DNA of 64,000 nucleotides from Pantoea cypripedii (GTDB lineage Bacteria; Pseudomonadota; Gammaproteobacteria; Enterobacterales; Enterobacteriaceae): contig NZ_MLJI01000001.1 in the NCBI RefSeq assembly GCF_002095535.1, positions 1,353,832 to 1,417,831 on the forward strand, given 5' to 3'. A program made the translations under genes and the position numbers. A model generated the notes under the pieces. That model was not told the origin of the DNA, did not search any database, and saw only the letters and a list, made by a program, of their open reading frames with translations. This document shows, in pieces, positions 9,831 to 17,412 of the stretch (positions are counted from its first letter, which is position 1; the number at the start of each line of letters is the position of its first letter).

Positions 9831-10618
9831 CACCGTTTCATTTTACCCAGGGGACGCTGCCGTTACTGGTCAGCATTCCGCACGCCGGAACGCAACTGAC
9901 ACCAGAAGTCGATGCCGGATTAAGCGATGCGGCTCGTGGTCTGCCGGACACTGACTGGCATATTCCGTTACTGTATGATTTTGTGCGTGATTTGGGTGCC
10001 AGCGTGCTGATCGGGCATTACTCACGTTTTGTTATCGACCTCAACCGTCCGGCGGACAACCAGCCGCTGTACACCACCGCCACCACCGGGCTGTACCCGG
10101 AAACCTTGTTTGATGGCACGCTGACCTTTGCCCCCGGTAAAACCCCGACGGCGGAGCAGCGGCAGGGCTATCTTGACCATATCTGGCATCCTTATCATCA
10201 GCAGCTACAGCAGGAGCTGGCGCGCCTGCAAGCGCAGCATGGCTATGCGTTGTTGTTTGATGCGCACTCCATCGCTTCGGTAATCCCGCGTCTGTTTGAT
10301 GGTCAGCTGCCGGATTTGAATATCGGCACTAATGAAGGCACCAGCTGCACGCCAGCGGTGACGGCGGCAATTCAGGCGGTGTGCGAAGCGCAGAATGATT
10401 ACAGCTGGGTAATTAACGGACGCTTCAAGGGCGGCTATATCACCCGTGCCTATGGTCAGCCGCAGCAGGGCGTACAGGCGGTGCAGCTGGAGCTGGCACA
10501 GATTAATTACATGGACGAAACACCGCCATTCGCGTGGCAGCAGGATCGCGCTGCGCAGTTGCAAAAGGTGCTGAAACCGTTGCTCCAGGCGTATTTGCAG
10601 CAGGGCAAACCGGCCTGA
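9827..10618 (+). CDS. hutG: N-formylglutamate deformylase HutG
   Basis: Last step: N-formyl-L-glutamate to L-glutamate and formate. A 263-aa metal-dependent amidohydrolase with [25 protein letters not shown] and LLFDAHSI, as in the Pseudomonas-type HutG, not the arginase-fold formiminoglutamase that shares the symbol in Klebsiella and Bacillus. The start ATG overlaps the hutI stop, which fixes it; a Met ten codons upstream in the same frame lies inside hutI. Confidence 0.95.
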   Translation: MTPFHFTQGTLPLLVSIPHAGTQLTPEVDAGLSDAARGLPDTDWHIPLLYDFVRDLGASVLIGHYSRFVIDLNRPADNQPLYTTATTGLYPETLFDGTLTFAPGKTPTAEQRQGYLDHIWHPYHQQLQQELARLQAQHGYALLFDAHSIASVIPRLFDGQLPDLNIGTNEGTSCTPAVTAAIQAVCEAQNDYSWVINGRFKGGYITRAYGQPQQGVQAVQLELAQINYMDETPPFAWQQDRAAQLQKVLKPLLQAYLQQGKPA

Positions 10619-10633
10619 TAACGGCAGTGACCC

Positions 10634-10790
10634 GTAGCGGCGCGATTTATCGCGCTATTCTGTGCACGGTGCTGGTAAACCCTGCGCAATAAATTGCGCC
10701 GCTACAACCCGGTGCGATATTTCACTACGGGGTTCAATTATGCTGTTGTCGTAGCGGCGCGATTTATCGCGCAATAAATCGCGTCGCTAC
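10634..10790. repeat. REP-like cluster, family A (two REPIN-type pairs)
   Basis: Four units: GTAGCGGCGCGATTTATCGCGC at 10634-10655, an inverted degenerate copy GCGCAATAAATTGCGCCGCTAC at 10684-10705, then a second pair at 10751-10790 whose arms overlap by 4 bases. Both pairs read GTAG...CTAC, the usual arrangement of mobile REP doublets. The cluster lies between hutG and the importer operon. Confidence 0.88.
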
Positions 10791-10892
10791 AACCTGGTGC
10801 ATTCACCGCCACCTTCTGGTGCAATCCAGCACCATTTCCCTTGTATCCCCCTGATTCTCCCCGTCACCACGAGCTGGCACAGCCTTTGCTAG

Positions 10893-10906
10893 GTTGTATG
10901 TACAAG
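10893..10906. promoter_or_regulatory. HutC operator, distal, importer operon
   Basis: GTTGTATGTACAAG is a near-perfect palindrome about 160 bases before the binding-protein ATG. With the site at 10989 it forms a pair 96 bases apart, mirroring the 100-base pair in front of hutH. Confidence 0.7.
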
Positions 10907-10988
10907 TACAGACCGCGTGGCAATTTTAACGATTTATTCTGTCTGGCTCACAAAAAACTCAAGCCGACAATGATCTGGCGCAGGCTAA

Positions 10989-11002
10989 CTTGTATATACA
11001 TG
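10989..11002. promoter_or_regulatory. HutC operator, proximal, importer operon
   Basis: CTTGTATATACATG matches the hut cluster consensus. It lies about 60 bases before the first gene of the ABC importer/HutH-like operon, the main evidence that this operon belongs to the histidine regulon. Confidence 0.75.
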
Positions 11003-11064
11003 AAATGTCATCTGCGAAAAAACGCCGAGACAGCACACAACGATTATCGACCAGGAGAAGCCGC

Positions 11065-11913
11065 ATGACGCACCGCACCACTGTACGCCGTTTTTGCCTC
11101 ACGACCCTGTTTTCCAGCCTGTTGCTTTGCGGCGTGACTGCCCAGGCTAAAGAGTGGAAATCGATCACCATTGCCACCGAAGGCAGCTATGAACCCTGGA
11201 ACCTGACCCTGCCGGGCGGCAAACTGGGCGGTTTTGAACCTGAGCTGATGGCCGATCTGTGCAAACGCATGGGCATTCAGTGCAAGCTGGTGGTGCAGAA
11301 CTGGGATGGGATGATCGCCGGACTGAATGCCGGAAAATATGATGTGATCATGGACGCCATCGTTATCACCCCGGATCGCAAAAAAGTGGTCAGCTTCACC
11401 ACGCCGTATGCTTCCACCCCTGCCACCTTTATCACCGTGAAAGATTCACTGCTGCCGCCGGATAGCAAAATCATCAAGCTGCACGATGATGCCAAAGAGA
11501 TCGAACCGGCAATTGCGCAGCTGAAGGCCGCGCTGAAAGGCAAAACCATCGGTATCGCCTCCGGCACTGTCTATACCCCGTTTATCGATAAATACTTCAA
11601 AGATGTCGCTGATGTGCGTGAGTACACCACCTCTGCCGACGCGATCCTCGATTTGCAGGCCGGTCGTATCGATGCGGTGTTTGATGACGTCACTTTCGCG
11701 CAATCGATGCTGGCACGGAAAGAGAACAGCAACCTGACCTTCAGCGGCCCGCAGCTTGGCGGCCCGATCTGGGGTGAAGGGGAAGCGCTGGGCGTGCGCA
11801 TGGCCGATAGCGATTTGAAAGCCAAACTCGACGCCGCCATTCAGGCTGCGCTGGCTGATGGCACGGTGAAAACCCTGAGTGAGAAGTGGTTTAAAACTGA
11901 CGTAACCCCGTAA
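11065..11913 (+). CDS. Periplasmic binding protein of a polar amino acid ABC importer
   Basis: A 282-aa family 3 solute-binding protein like HisJ/ArgT. The signal peptide is about residues 1-28 (basic MTHRTTVRR, hydrophobic LFSSLLLCGV, cut after AQA). The mature part has IATEGSYEPWN, FEPELMADLCKRM, DVIMDAIVITPDRKKVVSFT and a C-terminal LSEKWFKTD. GGAG 8 bases before ATG 11065 selects this start over upstream in-frame Mets. First gene of a five-gene operon under two HutC operators, so histidine, urocanate or a relative is the likely ligand; specificity cannot be read directly. Confidence 0.9.
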   Translation: MTHRTTVRRFCLTTLFSSLLLCGVTAQAKEWKSITIATEGSYEPWNLTLPGGKLGGFEPELMADLCKRMGIQCKLVVQNWDGMIAGLNAGKYDVIMDAIVITPDRKKVVSFTTPYASTPATFITVKDSLLPPDSKIIKLHDDAKEIEPAIAQLKAALKGKTIGIASGTVYTPFIDKYFKDVADVREYTTSADAILDLQAGRIDAVFDDVTFAQSMLARKENSNLTFSGPQLGGPIWGEGEALGVRMADSDLKAKLDAAIQAALADGTVKTLSEKWFKTDVTP

Positions 11914-11925
11914 GTGAGGTCAACC

Positions 11926-12645
11926 ATGATGAGCCTGCTGAGTTTTGGTGCAGACGGCTGGGGTCGCCTGATCCTGAGCGCCACGTTAACCACGTTGCTG
12001 CTCTCGCTGGCGGCATTGATGATCGGGGCGCTGGTCGGCGCGGGCGTGGCGGCAGCCAAACTCTCCACGCAACGCTGGCTGCGCTGGCTGGGAGAAGCCT
12101 ATTCCACGGTGTTTCGTGGCATCCCGGAGCTGCTGGTGATCTACCTGTTCTACTTCGGTGGATCCGGTTTGATCACCCTCGTCGGTCAGATGTTCGGTGC
12201 GGATGGTTTTATTGAAGCGCCGCCGTTTCTGATTGGGGCACTGGCTATCGGGCTTATCTCAGGTTCTTACCAGGGGGAAGTGTATCGGGCGGCGCGGCTG
12301 GCACTGGCGAAAGGCGAGATCGAAGCCGCGGTTGCCATCGGGATGCCTCGGTTTCGCATCGCCCAGCGCATTCTGCTGCCGCAGGTGGTGCGCTATGCGC
12401 TGCCCGGCATGTCGAATGTCTGGCAGATGAGCCTGAAGGACTCGGCGCTGGTGTCCGTCACCGGCATCGTCGAACTGATGCGCGCCAGCCAGGTGGCCGC
12501 CGGATCCACCCGTGACTACTTCACCTTCTATATGGTGGGCGGTGCCTGTTATCTGGTGCTGACTCTGCTTTCCAACCATGCATTTCGTCGCGCGGAATCG
12601 CGCCTCGGCCGTGCCTGGCAAAGTCGCACTGCGGCACAGCATTAA
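11926..12645 (+). CDS. ABC importer permease, HisQ-like
   Basis: A 239-aa membrane permease of the polar amino acid family. Hydrophobic segments begin at LILSATLTTLLLSLAALMIG; FRGIPELLVIYLFYFGG and the EAAVAIGMPRFRIAQRILLP loop (the EAA motif that docks on the ATPase) are clear. GAGG 6 bases before ATG 11926 gives the start; the next codon is also ATG. It follows the binding protein after 12 bases. Confidence 0.9.
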   Translation: MMSLLSFGADGWGRLILSATLTTLLLSLAALMIGALVGAGVAAAKLSTQRWLRWLGEAYSTVFRGIPELLVIYLFYFGGSGLITLVGQMFGADGFIEAPPFLIGALAIGLISGSYQGEVYRAARLALAKGEIEAAVAIGMPRFRIAQRILLPQVVRYALPGMSNVWQMSLKDSALVSVTGIVELMRASQVAAGSTRDYFTFYMVGGACYLVLTLLSNHAFRRAESRLGRAWQSRTAAQH

Positions 12646-12656
12646 GGAGCAGCGCG

Positions 12657-13385
12657 ATGATCGATTTTGCCTTTCTCACTGACACCTTTCTCAAGCTGAG
12701 CGCCGCGCTGCCGGTCACGCTCGGCCTGTTTATCAGTTCATTCCTGTGTGGCGGGGTGCTGGCGCTGGGCATTCTGACGCTGCGTATGAGCCGCTGGCGG
12801 GTGCTGAGCGGATTTGCGCGCGGCTACATCCTCGTGTTTCGCGGCTCACCGCTGCTGATCCAGCTGTTTTTGATTTATTACGGGCTCGGCCAGTTTGGCG
12901 TGATTCGCCACAGTTTTGTCTGGCCGTTCCTGCGTGAGCCCTTTACCTGCGCGGTGCTGGCGCTGTCGCTCTGTACCGCCGCGTACACCGCTGAGATTCT
13001 GCGTGGTGCGCTGCTGGCAGTGCCGCCGGGTCAGGTTGAAGCCGGGCTGGCCTGTGGCATGTCACGCGGCCTGTTACTGCGGCGCATTATCGCGCCCATC
13101 ATGCTGCGCTATGCCTTACCGGCGTACTCCACCGAAGCGATTCTGCTGGTGAAATCCACCGCGCTTGCCAGCCTGGTGACGGTGTGGGATGTCACCGGCG
13201 TGGCACAACAGATTATTCAGCGTACTTACCGCACCATGGAAGTGTTTCTGTGTGCAGCGGCTATCTATCTGATTCTGAACTTTATTATCGTCCAGTTGTA
13301 TGCGCTGCTTGAGCGCCGCCTGACCCCGGTGCATCGCGTCGAAAAAAAGCCGTTGCCCGCCGTTAAACCGATTGCCGGAGAGTGA
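12657..13385 (+). CDS. ABC importer permease, HisM-like
   Basis: The second 242-aa permease, probably pairing with the previous one. [19 protein letters not shown] and the [20 protein letters not shown] coupling loop are the family marks, with about five hydrophobic segments. TAAGGAG is well placed before ATG 12657. Its TGA stop falls between the ribosome site and start of the ATPase gene, indicating tight coupling. Confidence 0.9.
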   Translation: MIDFAFLTDTFLKLSAALPVTLGLFISSFLCGGVLALGILTLRMSRWRVLSGFARGYILVFRGSPLLIQLFLIYYGLGQFGVIRHSFVWPFLREPFTCAVLALSLCTAAYTAEILRGALLAVPPGQVEAGLACGMSRGLLLRRIIAPIMLRYALPAYSTEAILLVKSTALASLVTVWDVTGVAQQIIQRTYRTMEVFLCAAAIYLILNFIIVQLYALLERRLTPVHRVEKKPLPAVKPIAGE

Positions 13386-13386
13386 T

Positions 13387-14181
13387 ATGCACGACTTACC
13401 CCCGATTACCTTATCCGCCACCGACATCCATAAATCCTTTGGGGCGATGGAGGTGCTGAAAGGCATCAATTTACAGGCACGCAAAGGCGATGTGATTTCG
13501 ATTCTCGGTGCCAGCGGTTCCGGCAAAAGTACGCTGCTGCGCTGCATCAACCTGCTGGAAACGCCGGATGCTGGCGTGGTCAGCGTGGGCGGTGAAACCA
13601 TTGAGATGAAGCGCCATGCCCATGGCCACCAGCTGGCCGCCAACCCGAAACAGATTGAACGGCTGCGCTCCCGGCTCGGCATGGTGTTCCAGAGTTTCAA
13701 TCTGTGGTCGCATATGACGGTGCTACAGAACGTGATTGAAGGGCCGCATTATGTGCTGAAGCGCGATAAAAAAAGCTGCATTGCCCAGGCGGAACAGCTG
13801 CTGGATCGGGTGGGGCTGCTGAATCGCAAAGATTTCTATCCGGCGCAGTTGTCGGGTGGTCAGCAGCAGCGCGTCGCCATTGCCCGCGCGCTGGCAATGG
13901 ACCCGGAAGTGATGCTGTTTGATGAACCCACCTCCGCGCTTGACCCGGAGCTGGTGGGGGAGGTGCTGAAGGTGATGCGCAGCCTCGCGGAGGAAGGGCG
14001 CACCATGCTGGTGGTGACCCACGAAATGGGGTTTGCCCGCAATGTATCGAACCGCGTGGTGTTTATGCATCAGGGCACCATTGATTGCGAAGGTTCGCCG
14101 GAAGCGATGTTTGGCGAGCAAGGCTCGCTGCGCTTTAAACAATTTATCTCCAGCCACCAACGTGCGGAGCAACCGGCATGA
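13387..14181 (+). CDS. ABC importer ATPase, HisP/GlnQ-like
   Basis: The 264-aa ATPase of the importer: Walker [11 protein letters not shown]-loop MVFQSFNLW, signature [15 protein letters not shown], Walker [15 protein letters not shown] and switch His in VVTHEMGFA. The ATG at 13387 has GGAG 6 bases upstream. The stop overlaps the start of the HutH-like gene (ATGA), so transporter and enzyme are translationally coupled. Confidence 0.93.
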   Translation: MHDLPPITLSATDIHKSFGAMEVLKGINLQARKGDVISILGASGSGKSTLLRCINLLETPDAGVVSVGGETIEMKRHAHGHQLAANPKQIERLRSRLGMVFQSFNLWSHMTVLQNVIEGPHYVLKRDKKSCIAQAEQLLDRVGLLNRKDFYPAQLSGGQQQRVAIARALAMDPEVMLFDEPTSALDPELVGEVLKVMRSLAEEGRTMLVVTHEMGFARNVSNRVVFMHQGTIDCEGSPEAMFGEQGSLRFKQFISSHQRAEQPA

Positions 14182-15668
14182 GCGGAACGGTGATCTGGGG
14201 CGATAGCCCCCTCAGCTGGCAGGACGTGGTGCAGGTGGCACGCCACGGCGCTGAACTTAGTCTGAGCGCCAGTGCCTGGCAGCGTATCGCGCGCGGACGT
14301 GAAATTGTCGATGAGATTGTCGCCAGCGGCCATATCGCCTACGGCATCAACACCGGGCTGGGCGCTTTGTGCAACATCACGTTGCCAGAGGAACAACTCA
14401 GCCAGCTCTCGCGTAATACGCTGCTCAGCCACGCCTGTGGTGTCGGGCCGTTGCTGCCAGCGGATGAAGTGCGCGCCATTATCTGTGCCGCCATCGCCAA
14501 CTACAGCCACGGGAAATCTGGCGTATCGGTAGCGCTGGTGCAGCAACTGCTGGCGCTGCTCAATCAACAGATCATTCCTCAGGTGCCGTCACAGGGATCG
14601 GTCGGTTATCTCACCCATATGGCGCATATCGGACTGGCGTTGATTGGTGTCGGTGAGGTGACCTGGCAGCAGCAAACGATGCCTGCCGAACAGGCACTGG
14701 CACTGGCTGGTCTGACCCCGTTCCGCCCAGGAGCAAAAGAAGGGTTGAGCCTGGTGAACGGCACCCCCTGCATGACCGGGATGGCCTCGCTGGCGCTGGA
14801 CGATGCGGCACGCCTACTGGATTGCGCTGATATGACCGGGGCGATGAGCTTTGAAGCTCTTCGTGGGCAACTGGCGGCGTTCGATGCGGAGATCATCGCG
14901 CTGAAAGCCAGCCCAGGTATGCAGCGCAGCGGTGAACGGCTGCGCCAGCTCCTGAGCGACAGCCCGTTGTTGCAAAGCAGTCTCGGCGTGCGCACGCAGG
15001 ACGCCCTCAGCCTGCGCTCAATGCCGCAGGTGCACGGTGCCTGCTGGGATCAGTTCGAGCATGCGCAGCGCCAGGTCAATACCGAACTCAACGCCTGCAC
15101 GGATAACCCGCTGGTACTCGGCACGCCGGATAACTGGCGCGTGGTGTCGCAGGCCAATCCCCACGGTGAATCTGTAGCGATGGCCTGCGATCTGTTGGCG
15201 ATTGCCATGGCGGAGCTGGGCAGCATTGCCGAGCGTCGGCTGGATCGGCTGGTCAATCCATTGGTCAGCGGGCTACCGGCGTTTCTGGTGGCCCAGCCGG
15301 GGGTGAATTCCGGCATGATGATCGCGCAATATGTCGCGGCTGCGCTGTGTGCGGAAAACCGCCAGCTGGCGCAACCGGCGGTGCTGGATAACTTTGTCAC
15401 TTCCGGTTTGCAGGAAGATCATCTCAGCCTGGGCACCGGCGCGGCATTGAAGCTGCTGAAGCTGGTGGGCAATGTGTGGCAGATTCTGGCGATTGAGTAT
15501 CTGCTGGCGGCGCAGGCGCTGGATTTCCACGGGGAAAACCAGCTGGCAGACGGTACAAAGCAGGCATTGCGTCGCCTGCGGGCGGTGGTGGCCAATTGGC
15601 AGGAGGACCGCTGGCTGGCACCGGAAATGGCGCGAGCCGTGCAGGTCCTCAAAGCGACCCGTTTTTAA
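14178..15668 (+). CDS. HutH-like aromatic amino acid lyase family protein lacking the MIO triad
   Basis: A 496-aa protein of the HAL/PAL fold. Much of the active-site frame is kept: Tyr55 in AYGINTGLG, His85 in LLSHACGVG, Asn194 in LVNGTP, Arg280, Glu413 in LQEDHLSLG. The MIO-forming segment is replaced: canonical [14 protein letters not shown] reads [11 protein letters not shown] (residues 140-150), three residues shorter with no Ala-Ser-Gly. QDPYSLR is QDALSLR (the Tyr is lost) and GGNFHAEP is QANPHGES (the Phe is lost). The reading frame is intact and the gene is coupled to the ABC ATPase, so it is not a decaying copy. It cannot use the standard MIO chemistry; a different reaction, or binding of histidine or urocanate, is inferred. 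Similar second HutH-like genes are known near hut loci in pseudomonads. Confidence 0.85.
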   Translation: MSGTVIWGDSPLSWQDVVQVARHGAELSLSASAWQRIARGREIVDEIVASGHIAYGINTGLGALCNITLPEEQLSQLSRNTLLSHACGVGPLLPADEVRAIICAAIANYSHGKSGVSVALVQQLLALLNQQIIPQVPSQGSVGYLTHMAHIGLALIGVGEVTWQQQTMPAEQALALAGLTPFRPGAKEGLSLVNGTPCMTGMASLALDDAARLLDCADMTGAMSFEALRGQLAAFDAEIIALKASPGMQRSGERLRQLLSDSPLLQSSLGVRTQDALSLRSMPQVHGACWDQFEHAQRQVNTELNACTDNPLVLGTPDNWRVVSQANPHGESVAMACDLLAIAMAELGSIAERRLDRLVNPLVSGLPAFLVAQPGVNSGMMIAQYVAAALCAENRQLAQPAVLDNFVTSGLQEDHLSLGTGAALKLLKLVGNVWQILAIEYLLAAQALDFHGENQLADGTKQALRRLRAVVANWQEDRWLAPEMARAVQVLKATRF

Positions 15669-16297
15669 CTACGACGCGCATCCGGCCGCACCAGATCAAA
15701 GCGCGACGCTTCACTGATACCGTAATAGGCCGACGGGCCACCGGCACGCAGGATGGGTTGCGCTTTGGCGGTTTGATAGATGCCGTTCTCCAGCAGTTGT
15801 TCATCAATATGAATCGCTACCACTTCACCCAGCACCAGCCAGCTCTCCAGCTCGCTGCCGTGCACATCCTGCAGGCGGATGAGCTGCGTCAGGCGGCATT
15901 CGAAATTGACCGGGCTTTCCGCCACCATGCTGACCTTCACCTGCGAGGCCGGAATCGGGGTTAACCCCGCCAGCGCGAATTCATCCTGCTCCGGTGGTAT
16001 TGAGGCGGAACTTTCATTCATTGCTTCCGCCAGTGGACGGGTCGCCAGATTCCAGACAAACTCTTTGCTTTCGCTGATATTTTGCACGCTGTCTTTCCAG
16101 CCGCTGCTGGCAAAACCGATAATCGGCGGATGATAGTTGAAGCAGTTAAAAAAACTGTAAGGCGCAAGGTTGCGCAGGCCGCTGGCGCTTTGCGAACTGA
16201 TCCAGCCAATCGGGCGTGGGCCGACGATGGCATTGAGGGGATCGTGCGGTAAACCGTGACCGGCACGCGGTTGATAAGAATAGCGTTGACGCGTCAT
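15665..16297 (-). CDS. Flavin reductase-like (FMN-binding split barrel) protein
   Basis: A 210-aa protein of the flavin reductase-like family, recognised from VGPRPIGWISS, NLAPYSFFNCFNYHPPIIGF and the short-chain reductase-like NFECRLTQLIRL. Such proteins bind FMN or reduce free flavin for a partner; no partner oxygenase is adjacent. GGAGAGG just before the ATG at 16297 sets the start. It converges on the HutH-like gene, their stops overlapping by 4 bases. Confidence 0.8.
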   Translation of the reverse strand: MTRQRYSYQPRAGHGLPHDPLNAIVGPRPIGWISSQSASGLRNLAPYSFFNCFNYHPPIIGFASSGWKDSVQNISESKEFVWNLATRPLAEAMNESSASIPPEQDEFALAGLTPIPASQVKVSMVAESPVNFECRLTQLIRLQDVHGSELESWLVLGEVVAIHIDEQLLENGIYQTAKAQPILRAGGPSAYYGISEASRFDLVRPDARRS

Positions 16298-16333
16298 AAC
16301 CTCTCCTGGCGTAATTTGTACCTTTATTGACCA

Positions 16334-16384
16334 GGTCGGCATAAATGCCGACCCTACGCTGTAGGGGACGCATTTATGCGTACC
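16334..16384. repeat. REP-like double hairpin, family B
   Basis: Hairpin GGTCGGCAT-AA-ATGCCGACC (16334-16353), then CCTAC-GCT-GTAGG, then ACGCAT-TT-ATGCGT. The two GTAG/CTAC ends face each other between the hairpins. The same layout recurs at 43321. It lies in the divergent gap between the flavin reductase-like gene and rlmF. Confidence 0.8.
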
Positions 16385-16486
16385 TGGGGGCGTTATGGAA
16401 TTTAACATCCTGACTCTACCTCAGCAGAGATTTTCTTTTTTGTCCGGCAAAGGGTATCTTACGCCGCGTTATTTATCGGAGATCCT

Positions 16487-17410
16487 ATGAACAAGCCAGC
16501 CGCCAATCCCTTTCATCCCCGCAATCGCCATCAGGGCCGTTATGATTTTGCTGCCCTCACCGCAGCGCATCCGCCGCTGGCGGACAAAGTGCGCCCGAAC
16601 GGTTATGGCGAGTTATCGGTAGATTTTGCCGATCCGCAGGCGGTGATGTTGCTCAATCAGGCACTGCTGAAGCTGTTCTACAACCTGAACTGGCAGCTGC
16701 CGGAAGGTTATCTGACGCCGCCGGTGCCAGGGCGAGCGGATTATATCCATGCGCTGGCTGATTTGCTGGCCACCGATAATGGCGGCGTGATCCCGCGCGA
16801 TGTGGATGTGATGGATATAGGTTGCGGTGCCAACTGCATCTATCCGCTGATTGGACACGCGGAATACGGCTGGCGCTTTACCGGCACCGAGATCACGGCG
16901 GAAGCGATCACGGCGGCTAACCATATCGTTGCCAGCAATCCGGGCTTGCAGCGCGGGATTCGTCTGCGTCGGCAGAAGCAGGCCGAGGCGATCTTCGCCG
17001 GTGTGGTGCACAAAAATGAACGCTACCAGGCGGTGCTGTGCAATCCACCGTTCCATGCGTCGGCAGAAGAAGCGGCGGCGGGCAGCCAGCGTAAAGTGCG
17101 CAACCTCGGTTTAAAGAAAAATGCGCCGCTGAACTTCGGTGGTCAGCATAACGAATTGTGGTGTGACGGCGGCGAACGTCGGTTTATTGGCCGGATGATC
17201 GAGGAAAGCGTGGCTTTTGCCGATCGTATTGTGTGGTTTACCTCGCTGGTTTCACGCAAAGAGAACCTGCCTGCGCTGCGCGACCAGCTGCGTGATGCGG
17301 AGGCGTACGAGGTCCGCATCATCGAAATGGCGCAGGGCCAGAAACAGAGCCGTTTCCTCGCCTGGACCTTCCTGCCGGAAGCCGGACGCGCCCAGCGGCT
17401 GAAACGCTAA
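16487..17410 (+). CDS. rlmF: 23S rRNA (adenine1618-N6)-methyltransferase RlmF
   Basis: Methylates A1618 of 23S rRNA using S-adenosylmethionine. A 307-aa protein with the cofactor motif DIGCGANC (110-117) and the catalytic NPPF (186-189) typical of N6-adenine methyltransferases; the N-terminal [12 protein letters not shown] is characteristic of YbiN/RlmF. This gene marks the return to E. coli-like gene order after the hut island. Confidence 0.96.
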   Translation: MNKPAANPFHPRNRHQGRYDFAALTAAHPPLADKVRPNGYGELSVDFADPQAVMLLNQALLKLFYNLNWQLPEGYLTPPVPGRADYIHALADLLATDNGGVIPRDVDVMDIGCGANCIYPLIGHAEYGWRFTGTEITAEAITAANHIVASNPGLQRGIRLRRQKQAEAIFAGVVHKNERYQAVLCNPPFHASAEEAAAGSQRKVRNLGLKKNAPLNFGGQHNELWCDGGERRFIGRMIEESVAFADRIVWFTSLVSRKENLPALRDQLRDAEAYEVRIIEMAQGQKQSRFLAWTFLPEAGRAQRLKR

Positions 17411-17412
17411 AC

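Noticed and set aside
10634..10790. Possible CRISPR array
   Set aside because: The units are inverted, not direct, repeats, are themselves palindromic, and spacers are unequal; no cas genes are present. They fit REP/REPIN elements.
15665..15668. Possible decay of the second hutH-like gene
   Set aside because: The frame is intact for 496 codons, key surrounding residues are kept and it is translationally coupled upstream, so the missing triad is not the result of random decay.
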